In this document: positions 17,013 through 27,004 of the stretch, piece after piece
Numbering within the stretch: the first letter of the stretch is position 1
How the letters are laid out: every line of letters begins with the position of its first letter
Assembly (NCBI RefSeq): GCF_013394165.1
Contig: NZ_CP041330.1
Location: forward strand, 2,410,501-2,474,500
DNA length: 64,000 nucleotides
Reading direction: 5' to 3'
DNA from: Pseudoalteromonas sp. Scap06
GTDB taxonomy: Bacteria; Pseudomonadota; Gammaproteobacteria; Enterobacterales; Alteromonadaceae
Notes under the pieces: model-generated
What the model was told of the DNA's origin: nothing
The model's input: only the letters and a program-made list of their open reading frames with translations
The model's database searches: none
Made by a program: the position numbers and the translations under genes

Positions 17013-19121
17013 TTATTGTTGGCCTACAGAGCTGACAATCTTGATCTGTCTTTCATCTGGTATCTCTTGATAAGACATCACTCGCAATCCTGGAATGGTG
17101 TATTTAACAAATCGAGATAACACAGTGCGTAACATTCCTGACGTTAGCAATATTGAAGGTTCACCGGCCATTTCTTGATTTTGATGTGCTTCATTCAATG
17201 ATGTTTGAAGTCTATCAGCAAGTCCTGGTTCTATTCCGGCACCTTCATCACCTGCATTTTGAAGTGACTGATGCAACATCTGTTCCAACTCAGGCGCCAA
17301 GGTTATGACAGGGATTTCAGAAGACATACCAACAGCATCTTGAACGATTAATCTACGCAACGATATTCTCACTGCAGCCGTTAATACATCAGGGTCTTGG
17401 CTACGAGGGCCATACTCAACAAGGGTTTGAACAATCGAACGCATATCTCGTATTGCTACCCCTTCATTTAATAAGTTTTGTAGTACTTTAACGATGGTGG
17501 TCAGCGGTAATACATCCGGTACCAGCCCTTCAACTAAGCGAGGGTGACTTTTACCTAACATATCTAATAAGTTTTGTACTTCTTCGTGGCCAAGCAATAA
17601 TGCGGCGCTATTTGTGAGTAACTGGCTAATATGAGTGGCCACAACGGTTGCTGAATCAACTACGGTATAACCTAAAGATTGCGCTTCATCTTTTTGATCT
17701 GGTTTTATCCATACCGCATCTAAACCAAATGCAGGGTCTGTAGTTTCAATGCCTTTGAGCGGGCCAAACACTTGGCCAGGATTAATTGCCAGTTCATCGC
17801 CGTGTTTAAGCTCACCCTCACCACTTGATACACCCATCATGGTGATGCGATACGCATTTGGGTCGAGCTCAAGATTATCGCGGATATGCACTGGCGGCAC
17901 TAAAAAACCTAGCTCTTGAGATAGTTTTTTACGCACCCCTTTAATACGGTTTAATAGCTCGCCACCTTGTGATTGGTCTACTAAAGGAATTAACCGGTAA
18001 CCCACTTCTAAGCCAATAACATCAACTTGCTGTACATCATCCCAACCCAGTTCTTTTTGTTCTTGTTTAGCCGCAATTCCGGTACCTGAGGCTGCATTTT
18101 CAGCTTCTTCGGCTTCAGCAGCTGCTAATTTAAGTTTGTTTTGCTGCGTGTAGTATGCAAGGTAACCTAAAAGCGCCCCTAAACTTAAAAATGCAATATG
18201 CGGCATACCTGGGACTAAACCCATAGTAATGAGGATACCAGAGGCAATAAATAACGATTTTTCGTTTCCTAGCTGCTGCTTAAACTGATCGCCCATATTG
18301 TGCGATTCATTTTGACGCGTTACAACAATCGCAGTACCAATTGAAAGTAGTAATGAAGGTAATTGCGCTACTAAGCCATCACCAATGGTCAATAGTGTAT
18401 ACACTTCCATGGCACGGGAAAAACTCAAATCATGTTGGATCATACCAACAAATAAACCACCTACAATATTAATCACTAAAATAACGATACCCGCGATAGC
18501 ATCGCCTTTTACAAATTTACTAGCACCATCCATAGAACCATAAAAGTCGGCTTCACGGGTTACTTCATCACGACGTTCTCTGGCTTGCTCTGCACTAATA
18601 AAGCCAGCATTCATATCTGCATCAATCGCCATTTGCTTACCCGGCATAGCATCAAGGGTAAAACGTGCTGACACTTCAGAAATACGCCCTGCACCTTTGG
18701 TAATTACCACAAAGTTTATGATAATTAGAATCAAAAATACCACTAAACCCACGGCGTAGTTACCACCAATCACCACCGAGCCAAATGCTTCAATTACCTT
18801 ACCAGCAGCATCACCACCATTATGACCCTCAAGTAGTACCACCCGAGTACTGGCTACATTAAGTGCTAAACGCATGATCGTGGCGATTAACAACACAGCT
18901 GGAAACATGCCAAATTCAAGCGGCTTCATGGTATATACAGTGACCAGTAATACTACTAATGCAAGCGCGATATTAAACGAAAATAATATATCAAGCAGAA
19001 ATGGAGGCAGGGGTAAAATAACCATGCCAAGCGCAGCTAAGACTAAAAGCGGTGTACCAACGCCCTTTGCATATTCTTTTTTATCTTTATTAAGTTGTTG
19101 TAATACCGCTTTAAATTCCAT
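17013..19121 (-). CDS. flhA: Flagellar export gate protein FlhA
   Basis: Core of the flagellar type III export gate, 702 aa. The N-terminal half has about eight membrane helices with the FHIPEP-family signature near 144-168 (RISEVSARFTLDAMPGKQMAIDAD). The C-terminal cytoplasmic half docks substrate-chaperone complexes. It is the first gene of the flhA-flhF-flhG-fliA-che operon. A sigma-54 type site lies 40 bases upstream at 19161-19175. Confidence 0.97.
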   Translation of the reverse strand: MEFKAVLQQLNKDKKEYAKGVGTPLLVLAALGMVILPLPPFLLDILFSFNIALALVVLLVTVYTMKPLEFGMFPAVLLIATIMRLALNVASTRVVLLEGHNGGDAAGKVIEAFGSVVIGGNYAVGLVVFLILIIINFVVITKGAGRISEVSARFTLDAMPGKQMAIDADMNAGFISAEQARERRDEVTREADFYGSMDGASKFVKGDAIAGIVILVINIVGGLFVGMIQHDLSFSRAMEVYTLLTIGDGLVAQLPSLLLSIGTAIVVTRQNESHNMGDQFKQQLGNEKSLFIASGILITMGLVPGMPHIAFLSLGALLGYLAYYTQQNKLKLAAAEAEEAENAASGTGIAAKQEQKELGWDDVQQVDVIGLEVGYRLIPLVDQSQGGELLNRIKGVRKKLSQELGFLVPPVHIRDNLELDPNAYRITMMGVSSGEGELKHGDELAINPGQVFGPLKGIETTDPAFGLDAVWIKPDQKDEAQSLGYTVVDSATVVATHISQLLTNSAALLLGHEEVQNLLDMLGKSHPRLVEGLVPDVLPLTTIVKVLQNLLNEGVAIRDMRSIVQTLVEYGPRSQDPDVLTAAVRISLRRLIVQDAVGMSSEIPVITLAPELEQMLHQSLQNAGDEGAGIEPGLADRLQTSLNEAHQNQEMAGEPSILLTSGMLRTVLSRFVKYTIPGLRVMSYQEIPDERQIKIVSSVGQQ

Positions 19122-19159
19122 AACTCTACAATTTCAAAAAATTGACACTACGCTGAAAT

Positions 19160-19176
19160 TGCAATAACTATTCCAA
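19160..19176 (-). promoter_or_regulatory. Sigma-54 promoter of flhA operon
   Basis: On the minus strand the sequence reads TTGGAATAGTTATTGCAA. It has GG at -24 (19174-19173), exactly ten bases, then GC at -12 (19162-19161) within TTGCA, close to the TGGCAC-N5-TTGCA consensus. Transcription should start near 19150, about 30 bases before the flhA ATG. It lies in the 71-base gap between flhB and flhA, which also explains why the che operon can be expressed apart from the fli genes. Confidence 0.72.
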
Positions 19177-19192
19177 GTTAGTTGGTTAGCGG

Positions 19193-20323
19193 TTAATACT
19201 TGAATTCATCGGGGATTGGCAGTTTTTTATTAAGCGCGACAGGGCGTTTTCCACGGCCTTTTTTAAACCGTTTAAGTTGAAATACATAGGCAAGCACTTG
19301 AGCAACAGCAGTAAATAGCTGATCGGGAATTTGATCCCCTACTTCAGCAGTATGATAAAGCGCTCGCGTTAAAGTAGGCGACTCAACAATAGGCACTTCA
19401 TTACCTAAAGCAATTTTACGAATTTGCATAGCGAGTTCGTCAACACCTTTGGCTAGTACAATAGGCGCTCCAGCTCGCTCTGTGTCGTATTTTAAAGCCA
19501 CTGAGTAATGAGTAGGATTGGTAACAATAACATCGGCATCGGGAACATCCTGCATCATTCTCTTTTGCGACATTTGACGTTGGGTTTGCCTGATACGCGC
19601 TTTGATTTGCGGATCCCCCTCAGAGTTCTTATATTCATCTTTTACTTCTTGCATCGTCATTTTAAGCTGTTTGTTATGGCTATAACTTTGAAATGGCGCA
19701 TCAATAGCTGCAATAATAATTAAGGTGCAAGATAACCCTAAAAACATCCAGGCTAATATTTCCAAAGCATGCACGATATTGCCTGGCGCACTTTCTATAC
19801 TTAAATGTAATATTTCATCAAAATAAACATTAATTAAAAAGATAGCGAAAGTTGCCACTAGGCCAAACTTTAATAATGATTTAAGTAGTTCAATAGCCGC
19901 TTGCGGGCCAAACATCCGAGTAAAACCTTTCATTGGCGACATTTTACTGGCTTTGGGCGCAGCTGCCTGCCAGCTAAAATTAAAGCCGCCAAGCATGGTG
20001 TTACCAATAAACGCAGCGAGTACAATAATAAGTACAAACATCGACATAGGAAATAACAGTACGTCGGCCACCTCCCCCCACACCGCAAACATTTTTGTGG
20101 TGTCGTAGGTTTCATTGCGATTAAGACTAAGCATTCTGCCCATAATTCGGTACAAGCCTTTGCCAATTTCAGGGCCGTACATTAATAGAGAAATAGCAGA
20201 AAAAATAAGTACAAACATAGTACCTAGCTCTTTAGAGCGCGCTATTTGGCCTTTCTTTTTGGCATCATCAACTTTTTTGGGCGTGGGTTCTTCGGTTTTT
20301 TCTTGTCCTGAATCTTCAGCCAT
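19193..20323 (-). CDS. flhB: Flagellar export switch protein FlhB
   Basis: Export-gate protein that switches from hook to filament substrates. It has four membrane helices (about 30-205) and a cytoplasmic domain with the self-cleavage site NPTH; cleavage falls between N269 and P270. Length 376 aa is normal. It is the last gene of the fliE-to-flhB run, 9 bases after fliR. Compare the separate FlhB-C-like protein at 4716-5024. Confidence 0.97.
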   Translation of the reverse strand: MAEDSGQEKTEEPTPKKVDDAKKKGQIARSKELGTMFVLIFSAISLLMYGPEIGKGLYRIMGRMLSLNRNETYDTTKMFAVWGEVADVLLFPMSMFVLIIVLAAFIGNTMLGGFNFSWQAAAPKASKMSPMKGFTRMFGPQAAIELLKSLLKFGLVATFAIFLINVYFDEILHLSIESAPGNIVHALEILAWMFLGLSCTLIIIAAIDAPFQSYSHNKQLKMTMQEVKDEYKNSEGDPQIKARIRQTQRQMSQKRMMQDVPDADVIVTNPTHYSVALKYDTERAGAPIVLAKGVDELAMQIRKIALGNEVPIVESPTLTRALYHTAEVGDQIPDQLFTAVAQVLAYVFQLKRFKKGRGKRPVALNKKLPIPDEFKY

Positions 20324-20332
20324 TACGCTCTC

Positions 20333-21112
20333 CTAAGGGGAACAACCAACTAGAGTACACATTAGCTCAACCATTTTTAGCCATTGGAACTCAAACTGAG
20401 TGATAAAGTTACCGAGGGTAGCCCAAATAATAACGAGCCCTGCCACTAAGGTAAACGGAAAGCCTATAGAGAAGATATTTAACTGTGGGGCAGCACGGGT
20501 CATGATGCCAAATGACATATTAATTACAAGCATGGCCGTTAATGGCGCTAACGAAAGCACTAGTGCAGTGGTAAACATCCAACCACCCCATGTCACTATG
20601 TCCCAATAATGATCAACCGCCCACCAATTACCATCAATTGGCAATACCTGAAAACTATGTACCACCATTTGAATCATCATTAAATGGCCATTAAATACAA
20701 AAAATAACAAGGTAGCTAAAATGAGGTAGAACTGCCCTACAGCAGGCACACTCATTCCATTTGAGGGGTCAACAACAGACGCAAAACCTAAACCAGTTTG
20801 CATAGCAAGGATTTGCCCGGCTAACACAAATGTATTGAGCAGTAGTGTGGATGCAAAACCAATCGCAACGCCAATCAGCATTTGTTGTAGCACCACTAAA
20901 ACCATTTCAAAAGAAAATAAATTAGTAAATGTAGCGGGAGGTAAAACAGGCACAACTAAAAATGTGACTACAACAGCCAAGCCCATTTTAATTCGAGAAG
21001 GGACGTTTTTGGCGCCAATACCCGCCATTATCATGATCATTGAGCTAATACGCACCAGGGGCAGTAAAAAATCACTTAACCATTGAATAACAACGGAAAA
21101 TGGGAACTCCAT
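20333..21112 (-). CDS. fliR: Flagellar export protein FliR
   Basis: Integral membrane subunit of the FliPQR export channel, 259 aa, with about six hydrophobic helices and typical FliR features (QTGLGFASVVDPSNGMSVPAVGQFY). It lies between fliQ (2 bases) and flhB (9 bases), the standard order. Confidence 0.97.
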   Translation of the reverse strand: MEFPFSVVIQWLSDFLLPLVRISSMIMIMAGIGAKNVPSRIKMGLAVVVTFLVVPVLPPATFTNLFSFEMVLVVLQQMLIGVAIGFASTLLLNTFVLAGQILAMQTGLGFASVVDPSNGMSVPAVGQFYLILATLLFFVFNGHLMMIQMVVHSFQVLPIDGNWWAVDHYWDIVTWGGWMFTTALVLSLAPLTAMLVINMSFGIMTRAAPQLNIFSIGFPFTLVAGLVIIWATLGNFITQFEFQWLKMVELMCTLVGCSP

Positions 21113-21114
21113 CG

Positions 21115-21384
21115 TTAACCTGCTATTTCGGGTATAAGAAGCACTAAGCGATTAAAAAAATCCATCAGCTCTTGAGTAAACCAATGTCCACCCACTATTA
21201 ACGCACTAATAGTAATTAATAGACGCGGTAAAAAGCTCAGTGTTTGTTCATTAATTGAGGTTGCCGCCTGAAATACTGCCACTACTAAACCAATAATTAA
21301 ACCAGGTACCACAATAGCAGACACCAGCTTAATCACTAAAAACAGGGCTCCACTTAAAATATCAACAAATACTTCAGGTTCCAT
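21115..21384 (-). CDS. fliQ: Flagellar export protein FliQ
   Basis: Small export-channel subunit of 89 aa with two membrane helices and the family segment VAVFQAATSINEQTLSFLPRLL. FliP, FliQ and FliR form the export pore. It lies 41 bases after fliP and 2 bases before fliR. Confidence 0.97.
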   Translation of the reverse strand: MEPEVFVDILSGALFLVIKLVSAIVVPGLIIGLVVAVFQAATSINEQTLSFLPRLLITISALIVGGHWFTQELMDFFNRLVLLIPEIAG

Positions 21385-21425
21385 GGGCGACTCCTAGAGT
21401 GATTGGTTCAAAGTAGAAAGCACCA

Positions 21426-22166
21426 CTATGTGCCCAACCCAAAGCTTTTAGCGAGCGTCCCCATCACCAAGCTCCAACCATCAACCAATACAAACAACAT
21501 AATCTTAAACGGTAGCGATACTATCATGGGGGATAGCATCATCATACCCATGGCCATCAACACCGATGCAACCACCAAATCGACAATCAAAAAGGGGATG
21601 AAGAACATAAAACCGATAATAAAGGCCGTTTGTAGCTCACTGGTCACAAACGCCGGAATAAGAACAATCATTGGCGTTGCTTCGGGTGAATCAAGCTGAT
21701 CGTACCCAGCTATTTTTGCAAAGGTTTCTAAGTCTTTTAATCGTACTTGAGAAAGCATAAAAGCTTTCATTGGCTCTTTAGCTAAATCGAGTGCTTCTAG
21801 TGATGTTACCTGTTCACTTAAGTACGGTTCGATTGCACGTTCGTTTATTTGCTCATAAATAGGCGCCATAATAAAAATACTTAAAAACAGCGACATACCT
21901 AGTAATACTTGATTAGAAGGCGTTTGTTGTAAACCAATCGCTTGGCGCAAAATAGCTAAAACAACAATAATTCGAGTGAACGAGGTCATCATGATAATGG
22001 CTGCTGGAATAAAGCTCATTGCCGTCATGATCGCTAACACTTGTAGCGTCACTGAATAGTCTTGCGTGCCATCAGGATTACTTGTGATCGTAAGCGCGTC
22101 AATTCCTTCCGCATTAACACCAGGAATGAACACGGTGGCAAGAATAATAAGCAGCCATTTGGTCAT
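21426..22166 (-). CDS. fliP: Flagellar export protein FliP
   Basis: Main pore-forming subunit of the export channel, 246 aa. It begins with a cleavable signal peptide (residues 1 to about 19, ending GVNA), as FliP does in enterobacteria. Membrane helices follow, with family motifs [31 protein letters not shown] and [25 protein letters not shown]. It is 4 bases from fliO. Confidence 0.97.
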   Translation of the reverse strand: MTKWLLIILATVFIPGVNAEGIDALTITSNPDGTQDYSVTLQVLAIMTAMSFIPAAIIMMTSFTRIIVVLAILRQAIGLQQTPSNQVLLGMSLFLSIFIMAPIYEQINERAIEPYLSEQVTSLEALDLAKEPMKAFMLSQVRLKDLETFAKIAGYDQLDSPEATPMIVLIPAFVTSELQTAFIIGFMFFIPFLIVDLVVASVLMAMGMMMLSPMIVSLPFKIMLFVLVDGWSLVMGTLAKSFGLGT

Positions 22167-22170
22167 AATA

Positions 22171-22554
22171 TTAATTCTTTTTATTTTGATTAAGTTGTGG
22201 ATTTAACATTTTGCCAAAACGCTTCGCTAATTCTGGTAACTCTTTCTCTGTTAGGGGGGTTTCTAGTTTGTGTAAATAATTAATGCTATGTGGAGTTACA
22301 CCTAATAGATGCTGTGCATTATCTATCTCAACTACCATCAAACGCTCGCGTGAGCCTAAAGGGAGGCTGCGAATCACTTTAAACTCATCGTTATTGGTTA
22401 AATTTGGATTAAGCTTTTTAACAAAAAAAGCCAACACTAAAATTAACACTACCACCACACCTAACGACATAACCATTGAAATAATGTCTGTGGTGGGTGT
22501 TGCAGCATCGGTAGCTGCAAACACAGAATTGCTTAAACCAAGTAATGCTATCAT
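22171..22554 (-). CDS. fliO: Flagellar biosynthesis protein FliO
   Basis: Assembly factor for the FliP ring, 127 aa. It has a likely signal sequence at 1-13, one membrane helix at about 23-46 and a small cytoplasmic domain with the FliO pattern [30 protein letters not shown]. Its ATG overlaps the fliN stop by 4 bases. Confidence 0.94.
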   Translation of the reverse strand: MIALLGLSNSVFAATDAATPTTDIISMVMSLGVVVVLILVLAFFVKKLNPNLTNNDEFKVIRSLPLGSRERLMVVEIDNAQHLLGVTPHSINYLHKLETPLTEKELPELAKRFGKMLNPQLNQNKKN

Positions 22555-22952
22555 CGTAACTTTTTGATCCGTTCAACCTGACTAATTACATCCGTTAAGC
22601 GAATACCAAACTTATCGTTCACCACAACCACTTCACCATGTGCTATCAACGTACCATTAACTAATACATCTAGCGGTTCACCTGCAACCCTATCAAGTTC
22701 AACAACTGAACCTTGGTTAAGTTGTAATAAGTTACGAATATTAATTTTAGAACGCCCTACTTCCATCGAAATAGTAACGGGAATATCTAAAATAGTGTCG
22801 AGTTTACGTTTTTCTTCACCGCTGAGCTCATGCTTTGAATCATCCAGCTCATCAAGCTCGGTTACTTTAACCTCTGCACTATCATCGTCAGTTCCCTCAG
22901 CCTCAGCAAGTGCTGCTGCCCATTCGTCCATCGTATCTTGATCATCGCTCAT
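22551..22952 (-). CDS. fliN: Flagellar motor switch protein FliN
   Basis: C-ring component, 133 aa. An acidic N-terminal extension (1-50) precedes the SpoA/FliN domain (LDIPVTISMEVGRSKINIRNLLQLNQGSVVELDRVAGEPLDVLVNG). The extension contains a short acidic amphipathic stretch (MDEWAAALAEAEG); such extensions contribute to CheY binding in some species, which is an inference here. It lies between fliM (20 bases upstream) and fliO. Confidence 0.97.
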   Translation of the reverse strand: MSDDQDTMDEWAAALAEAEGTDDDSAEVKVTELDELDDSKHELSGEEKRKLDTILDIPVTISMEVGRSKINIRNLLQLNQGSVVELDRVAGEPLDVLVNGTLIAHGEVVVVNDKFGIRLTDVISQVERIKKLR

Positions 22953-22972
22953 ACTTTTAACCTTTTAATCAA

Positions 22973-24064
22973 TTACCAGTCTAAGTCTACACCGTTTGAA
23001 AGGTGTAAATCATCTTCTAGTTCTGCTAATTCTGCATCTGAATCAATTTTTTTGCCGCCTTTAGTAAAGACATGCAGCTCAGATTTAACTGAATCAGGGC
23101 GTTTAATTTTTTCACTAATTTGTAGCGCAACGTTATCGCGTGAGCGACCCATTTTAGCTCTAAATGTTGGTAACTCTTCAACAAACACAGTAATATGCTC
23201 TGGCATTTCAACAGGAATAATATCCCCCGCCTTAAGCTCCATAATTTGTTTTAAGCTTAAATCAACTTCAAGTAGCTGAGTCGACAAATCGACTTCTACA
23301 TCCATTATTTCGTCGCGAAGTGCCTTGCTCCAACGTAAATCGGTATCTTCAGTATCAGACTGAACACCTGCATCCAGTAGCTCTCGAATAGGTTCGAGCA
23401 TTGAGTAAGGCAGCGCAATATGAAAGTCACCACCGCCGCCATCAAGCTCAATATGAAAAGAGCTAATAACCACCACTTCGGTTGGGCTAACAATGTTAGC
23501 CATGGCGGGATTCACCTCAGAATCGAGATACTCAAACGACACATCCATAACCGGCGCCCATGCTTCTTTGTAATCTTCAAAGATTATTTTTAGCAGCATT
23601 TGCACGATACGGCGCTCTGTTGGGGTAAATTCACGCCCTTCAATTTTGGCATGATAACGACCATCGCCACCAAAAAAGTTATCTACCAGTATAAAGACTA
23701 AGCGCGCCTCCATGGTAATTAAACCAGTGCCTTTTAATGGGCGAAAACGCACCATATTCAAACTGGTTGGTACAAATAAGGTATGAATATACTCACCAAA
23801 TTTGATCATTTGCACGCCATTAATTGACACCTCAGCGGTGCGGCGCATCATGTTAAATAAGCTAATTCGCATATGACGCGCAAATCGCTCATTAACAATT
23901 TCAAGTGTCGGCATGCGACCACGCACGATGCGATCTTGCGAAGAGAAGTCATACTGTAGCGTACTTCCCTCACCGTCTTCACCGTCGTGTATATCTTCCT
24001 CTTCGACCTCATCAACACCGTGTAATAGCGCATCAATTTCGTCTTGGGATAATAAATCGCTCAC
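22973..24064 (-). CDS. fliM: Flagellar motor switch protein FliM
   Basis: C-ring protein that receives CheY-P, 363 aa. The N-terminal CheY-binding peptide is LLSQDEIDALLHGVDE (residues 4-19), followed by an acidic linker, the CheC-like middle domain and a C-terminal SpoA domain (VEVDLSTQLLEVDLSLKQIMELKAGDIIPVEMPE). The start is GTG at 24064 with AAGGGG five bases upstream. It follows fliL by 9 bases. Confidence 0.97.
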   Translation of the reverse strand: MSDLLSQDEIDALLHGVDEVEEEDIHDGEDGEGSTLQYDFSSQDRIVRGRMPTLEIVNERFARHMRISLFNMMRRTAEVSINGVQMIKFGEYIHTLFVPTSLNMVRFRPLKGTGLITMEARLVFILVDNFFGGDGRYHAKIEGREFTPTERRIVQMLLKIIFEDYKEAWAPVMDVSFEYLDSEVNPAMANIVSPTEVVVISSFHIELDGGGGDFHIALPYSMLEPIRELLDAGVQSDTEDTDLRWSKALRDEIMDVEVDLSTQLLEVDLSLKQIMELKAGDIIPVEMPEHITVFVEELPTFRAKMGRSRDNVALQISEKIKRPDSVKSELHVFTKGGKKIDSDAELAELEDDLHLSNGVDLDW

Positions 24065-24073
24065 ACTGACCCC

Positions 24074-24601
24074 TTATTGCATCACAAAGCCGGTAAACAG
24101 TACCCGCTCAATTACTTTACTTCCTTCCACATCCATCATTGCAGCTTGTACTTTATCAAGCGCAGTAAAGCGCAGTGTTTCTTTGCCTACACTGGTGCTT
24201 AGTTCATCTGCGGTAGTCATTGAAAATACACTCAATAGCGTACCTTCAATCAGTGGAATATGCTTTTTAGCAGTTTCTTCATTGCCATCTCCGCGCACCA
24301 GCAATTGCACTTTAATTTGTACAATTCTATCGCGACTCGCCCCTGGAACATTAAATATAAAAGGTCTTGGCATAGCAACATATAGCGCACTGCCGACCGT
24401 TGCCGAGGAGCTTGATGATTCTGCGGCTACTTCACCACTGGCGGCATCATCTGTTAAAGTTTCTACGGGCTCATCATCACCCGATAGTAAAAAGTAACCA
24501 GCTGCACCGCCAACAATAACTAATACAGCGGCTATAATTATAATGAGTTTGCTTTTATTTTTACTGACTTCTTCTATTTCTAAATTAGTATCTTCAGCCA
24601 T
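24074..24601 (-). CDS. fliL: Flagellar basal body-associated protein FliL
   Basis: Stator-associated membrane protein, 175 aa. It has one membrane helix at about 18-39, a short Ser- and Glu-rich periplasmic linker (45-70) and the FliL domain (YVAMPRPFIFNVPG ... RIVQIKVQLLVRGD ... IPLIEGTLLSVFS). It precedes fliM in the operon. Confidence 0.96.
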   Translation of the reverse strand: MAEDTNLEIEEVSKNKSKLIIIIAAVLVIVGGAAGYFLLSGDDEPVETLTDDAASGEVAAESSSSSATVGSALYVAMPRPFIFNVPGASRDRIVQIKVQLLVRGDGNEETAKKHIPLIEGTLLSVFSMTTADELSTSVGKETLRFTALDKVQAAMMDVEGSKVIERVLFTGFVMQ

Positions 24602-24658
24602 TGTATTTCCTTTATTCGCAAAGGTATTTGCTTGTTTTAACTATTATAATAGCAGGAC

Positions 24659-26470
24659 TTAGGCATAGTAATCTATTGATGATGACGTTTGTTGTCCAGA
24701 ACTATGTGTTTGCTTATCTGGTTGCTCACTATTTGTCTCATCTGAAGAGCTATTATTAGCCATTTGACCTTGTGGCTGACTTTCTTGTTGCTCGTTTTGT
24801 TCTGGAGATGAACCACCATAAGAAATGCTGCTTTCACCTAGTTCTAAACCCTGTTGCATTAATAATTCTCTAAGCCTAGGTAATGATTGCTCCAGCGCTT
24901 CTTTGGCTTGCTGATTTTGCACTACAAAGTTTATTTGTGCTTGCTCCGCATCACTTCGAATACGAATTTGCATACTGCCCATTTCAGGTGGATCTAAACG
25001 AATTTCAGCTTCTTTGTTATTAATGCTTAACATTGAAGTAACGCGCTCTTGTAGCATTTTTGCGGCATCACTTTTAATAATATTTAATGCCTGTAAGGTG
25101 GCAGGATCAATGCTCACCTGTTTAGCTTGCGCAGTGCTTTGTAACTGCCCAGCCTGTAAACTTTGCGCTTCAATAATAGCTTGCTCGTAGCCTAAAGTAT
25201 CGTATTTAGCGATAGTATTAAGCGACGATTTATCGAATATATTAATGATTTGAGAAAAAATCTGTGCAGCACGCGGTGGCATTTGTTCTGCGTTAGTGGC
25301 GCGCATACTCTCTTTTTGTAGTACATCAAGCTGTTTAGTAAGCTCCTCAGGCGTTTCGGCTATCGATTTAGAGCTTTCTGATTTTAGCTCAGGTTTTACA
25401 TTAGCCGACTCTGTACCTTGTTGTGTTTTAGGTGTAACGCCTGCTATCAACGTATTATTAGCAAACAACGGCTTATCTTTGGCACTAGACAAAGTGTCTG
25501 CGTTGATAGCAGTTTCTAAATCACTGATAACCCCTTTTAATAAGGTAAGTTCTTTAGTAGGTATAGGCTCGCTTTTAATGTATCCCTGCAACTGATTAAG
25601 CAATGCCTGTTTTTCTGGGGTCGTTAGCGTACTTATTTGTGCATTAATGGCTTGTTGAGGAGTTTGCGGTTTCTCGCTTTCGCTAACATACTTACTGAGT
25701 AACTGCTTTAAATCCGCTACATTGTCTTTATTAATGGGCTTGCTCATCGCATCTAGCTCAGTAGCAAGTTCACCTTGTTGTGAAGGCGTTAAATTTGCTA
25801 AGAATTTATCAGCTTTTATTGCATTATCATCTTTTGATAACAACGCCAAAACAGACGCATCTATCGATGCTTTAGTGCCTGTAGAATCAGTCGGCTTATC
25901 TGATGGTTTTGCAACCGCTTGCTCATTTTTAACAGTCTCAGATTCTCCAGCTGTGGCAGCTGTCGCTATTGATTGAGTACCAAGCTGTGGAGACTCAACA
26001 GCAGTTTTGCTCGCTGACTCAGCACCTACAGCATTTTGTACTTGTAAAATAGCTGCATCATCAACAATTTCATCACTTGGCAAATTAATAACAATAGGTG
26101 CAAGCTTATCTTCAGGCTTAATGTTTATTTTGACACCATTTTTGTCTATTAACTCTGCGCCGCCATGAGAGTTATTTTTTACTGAGGTGTCGATTACCTG
26201 TGCCGCATTAATTTGCGCCAGCATATCCTCACCGCTCAAAGGCTTCTCTTCGCTAGTTTGCTCTTTTGGATCGGATGGTTCATCTGATGGTTGTTTTTTT
26301 GGCGCCTTAACCTCTGCATTTTGTGTATCAGAAGCTTGGTTAGCAAGTGCTAGTTGGTCAAAAAAGCCAGCATCATTACTGCTATCTAATTTTGCTTTAT
26401 CACTGTCTTTATTAACTAGGTATGAGTCTTGCTCAGATACCGCCAACATTGAAATATCATTCATCGCCAT
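24659..26470 (-). CDS. fliK: Flagellar hook-length control protein FliK
   Basis: Secreted molecular ruler and export-switch trigger, 603 aa. The long Ser-, Ala-, Gln- and Lys-rich N-terminal and central parts act as the ruler. The C-terminal Flg_hook domain (about 480-555) has RLDPPEMGSMQIRIRSDAEQAQINFVVQNQQAKEALEQSLPRLRELLMQQG, and the tail is Gln- and Ser-rich. The ATG at 26470 and one at 26464 share an AGGTGA site; the second has the better spacing. A sigma-54 site lies between it and fliJ. Confidence 0.96.
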   Translation of the reverse strand: MAMNDISMLAVSEQDSYLVNKDSDKAKLDSSNDAGFFDQLALANQASDTQNAEVKAPKKQPSDEPSDPKEQTSEEKPLSGEDMLAQINAAQVIDTSVKNNSHGGAELIDKNGVKINIKPEDKLAPIVINLPSDEIVDDAAILQVQNAVGAESASKTAVESPQLGTQSIATAATAGESETVKNEQAVAKPSDKPTDSTGTKASIDASVLALLSKDDNAIKADKFLANLTPSQQGELATELDAMSKPINKDNVADLKQLLSKYVSESEKPQTPQQAINAQISTLTTPEKQALLNQLQGYIKSEPIPTKELTLLKGVISDLETAINADTLSSAKDKPLFANNTLIAGVTPKTQQGTESANVKPELKSESSKSIAETPEELTKQLDVLQKESMRATNAEQMPPRAAQIFSQIINIFDKSSLNTIAKYDTLGYEQAIIEAQSLQAGQLQSTAQAKQVSIDPATLQALNIIKSDAAKMLQERVTSMLSINNKEAEIRLDPPEMGSMQIRIRSDAEQAQINFVVQNQQAKEALEQSLPRLRELLMQQGLELGESSISYGGSSPEQNEQQESQPQGQMANNSSSDETNSEQPDKQTHSSGQQTSSSIDYYA

Positions 26471-26538
26471 AAATCACCTAATAAAAGCGGCAACAGCCCA
26501 CCGCACAATCCTAAAAAACATTGCTCTTATAGAACATA

Positions 26539-26555
26539 AGCAATTAGTATGCCTA
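26539..26555 (-). promoter_or_regulatory. Sigma-54 promoter of fliK-L-M-N-O-P-Q-R-flhB
   Basis: The minus strand reads AGGCATACTAATTGCTTA. GG lies at -24 (26553-26552) within GGCA, ten bases follow, then GC at -12 (26541-26540) within TTGCT. Predicted start of transcription is near 26529, about 60 bases before fliK. It lies in the 87-base gap after fliJ, the only sizeable gap in this part of the operon, so the cluster can be split into fliE-J and fliK-flhB transcripts. Confidence 0.65.
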
Positions 26556-26557
26556 CC

Positions 26558-27004
26558 TTACAGTGCTTTATTTCTTTGATAAAATTGATTAGAAGAAAAC
26601 TCATCTAACATTTTTTGTTCATTCTTAGCCACCAGCATATCCGCTTTTAACTGTTGCTTTTCAATTAGCTTAGCAACCGCTTTCGCTTTAACTTGTTGTT
26701 TTAACCATAACGTTTTACGCTGGCTCACGACTTGTTTTGCAGTATTAACGGTACTCGCTTGTTGGCGAGTCGCCTCTTCAATCTTAGCTATGAATGCGTG
26801 ATACTGGCTAAACCCAGCACTTGATAAGCCCGATTGCCCTTTAATATGAAGTTGCTGCGTATATTCAAGTCGAAAGTCATTTAAGCCTTGAAGCTTTTGC
26901 TGATTTAGCTGCAAGTTTTGATTTGCTTGCAAGTAGCTCATGCGTAATGTTTCTTCTTTTTCATTTTCAAGCTTAAGCAGCAAATGTAGTTTATTTTTTG
27001 CCAT
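26558..27004 (-). CDS. fliJ: Flagellar export chaperone FliJ
   Basis: Soluble coiled-coil export component of 148 aa that links FliI to FlhA. It is almost entirely helical, rich in Gln, Lys and Leu, with the typical FliJ start (LHLLLKLENEKEETLRMSYLQANQNLQLNQQKLQGLNDFRLEYTQQ). It overlaps the fliI stop by one base. Confidence 0.93.
   Translation of the reverse strand: MAKNKLHLLLKLENEKEETLRMSYLQANQNLQLNQQKLQGLNDFRLEYTQQLHIKGQSGLSSAGFSQYHAFIAKIEEATRQQASTVNTAKQVVSQRKTLWLKQQVKAKAVAKLIEKQQLKADMLVAKNEQKMLDEFSSNQFYQRNKAL

Noticed and set aside
23913..24497. 194-residue open frame on the plus strand opposite fliL and fliM
   Set aside because: Antisense to two well-supported genes, Ser-rich by codon mirroring, no recognisable domain.
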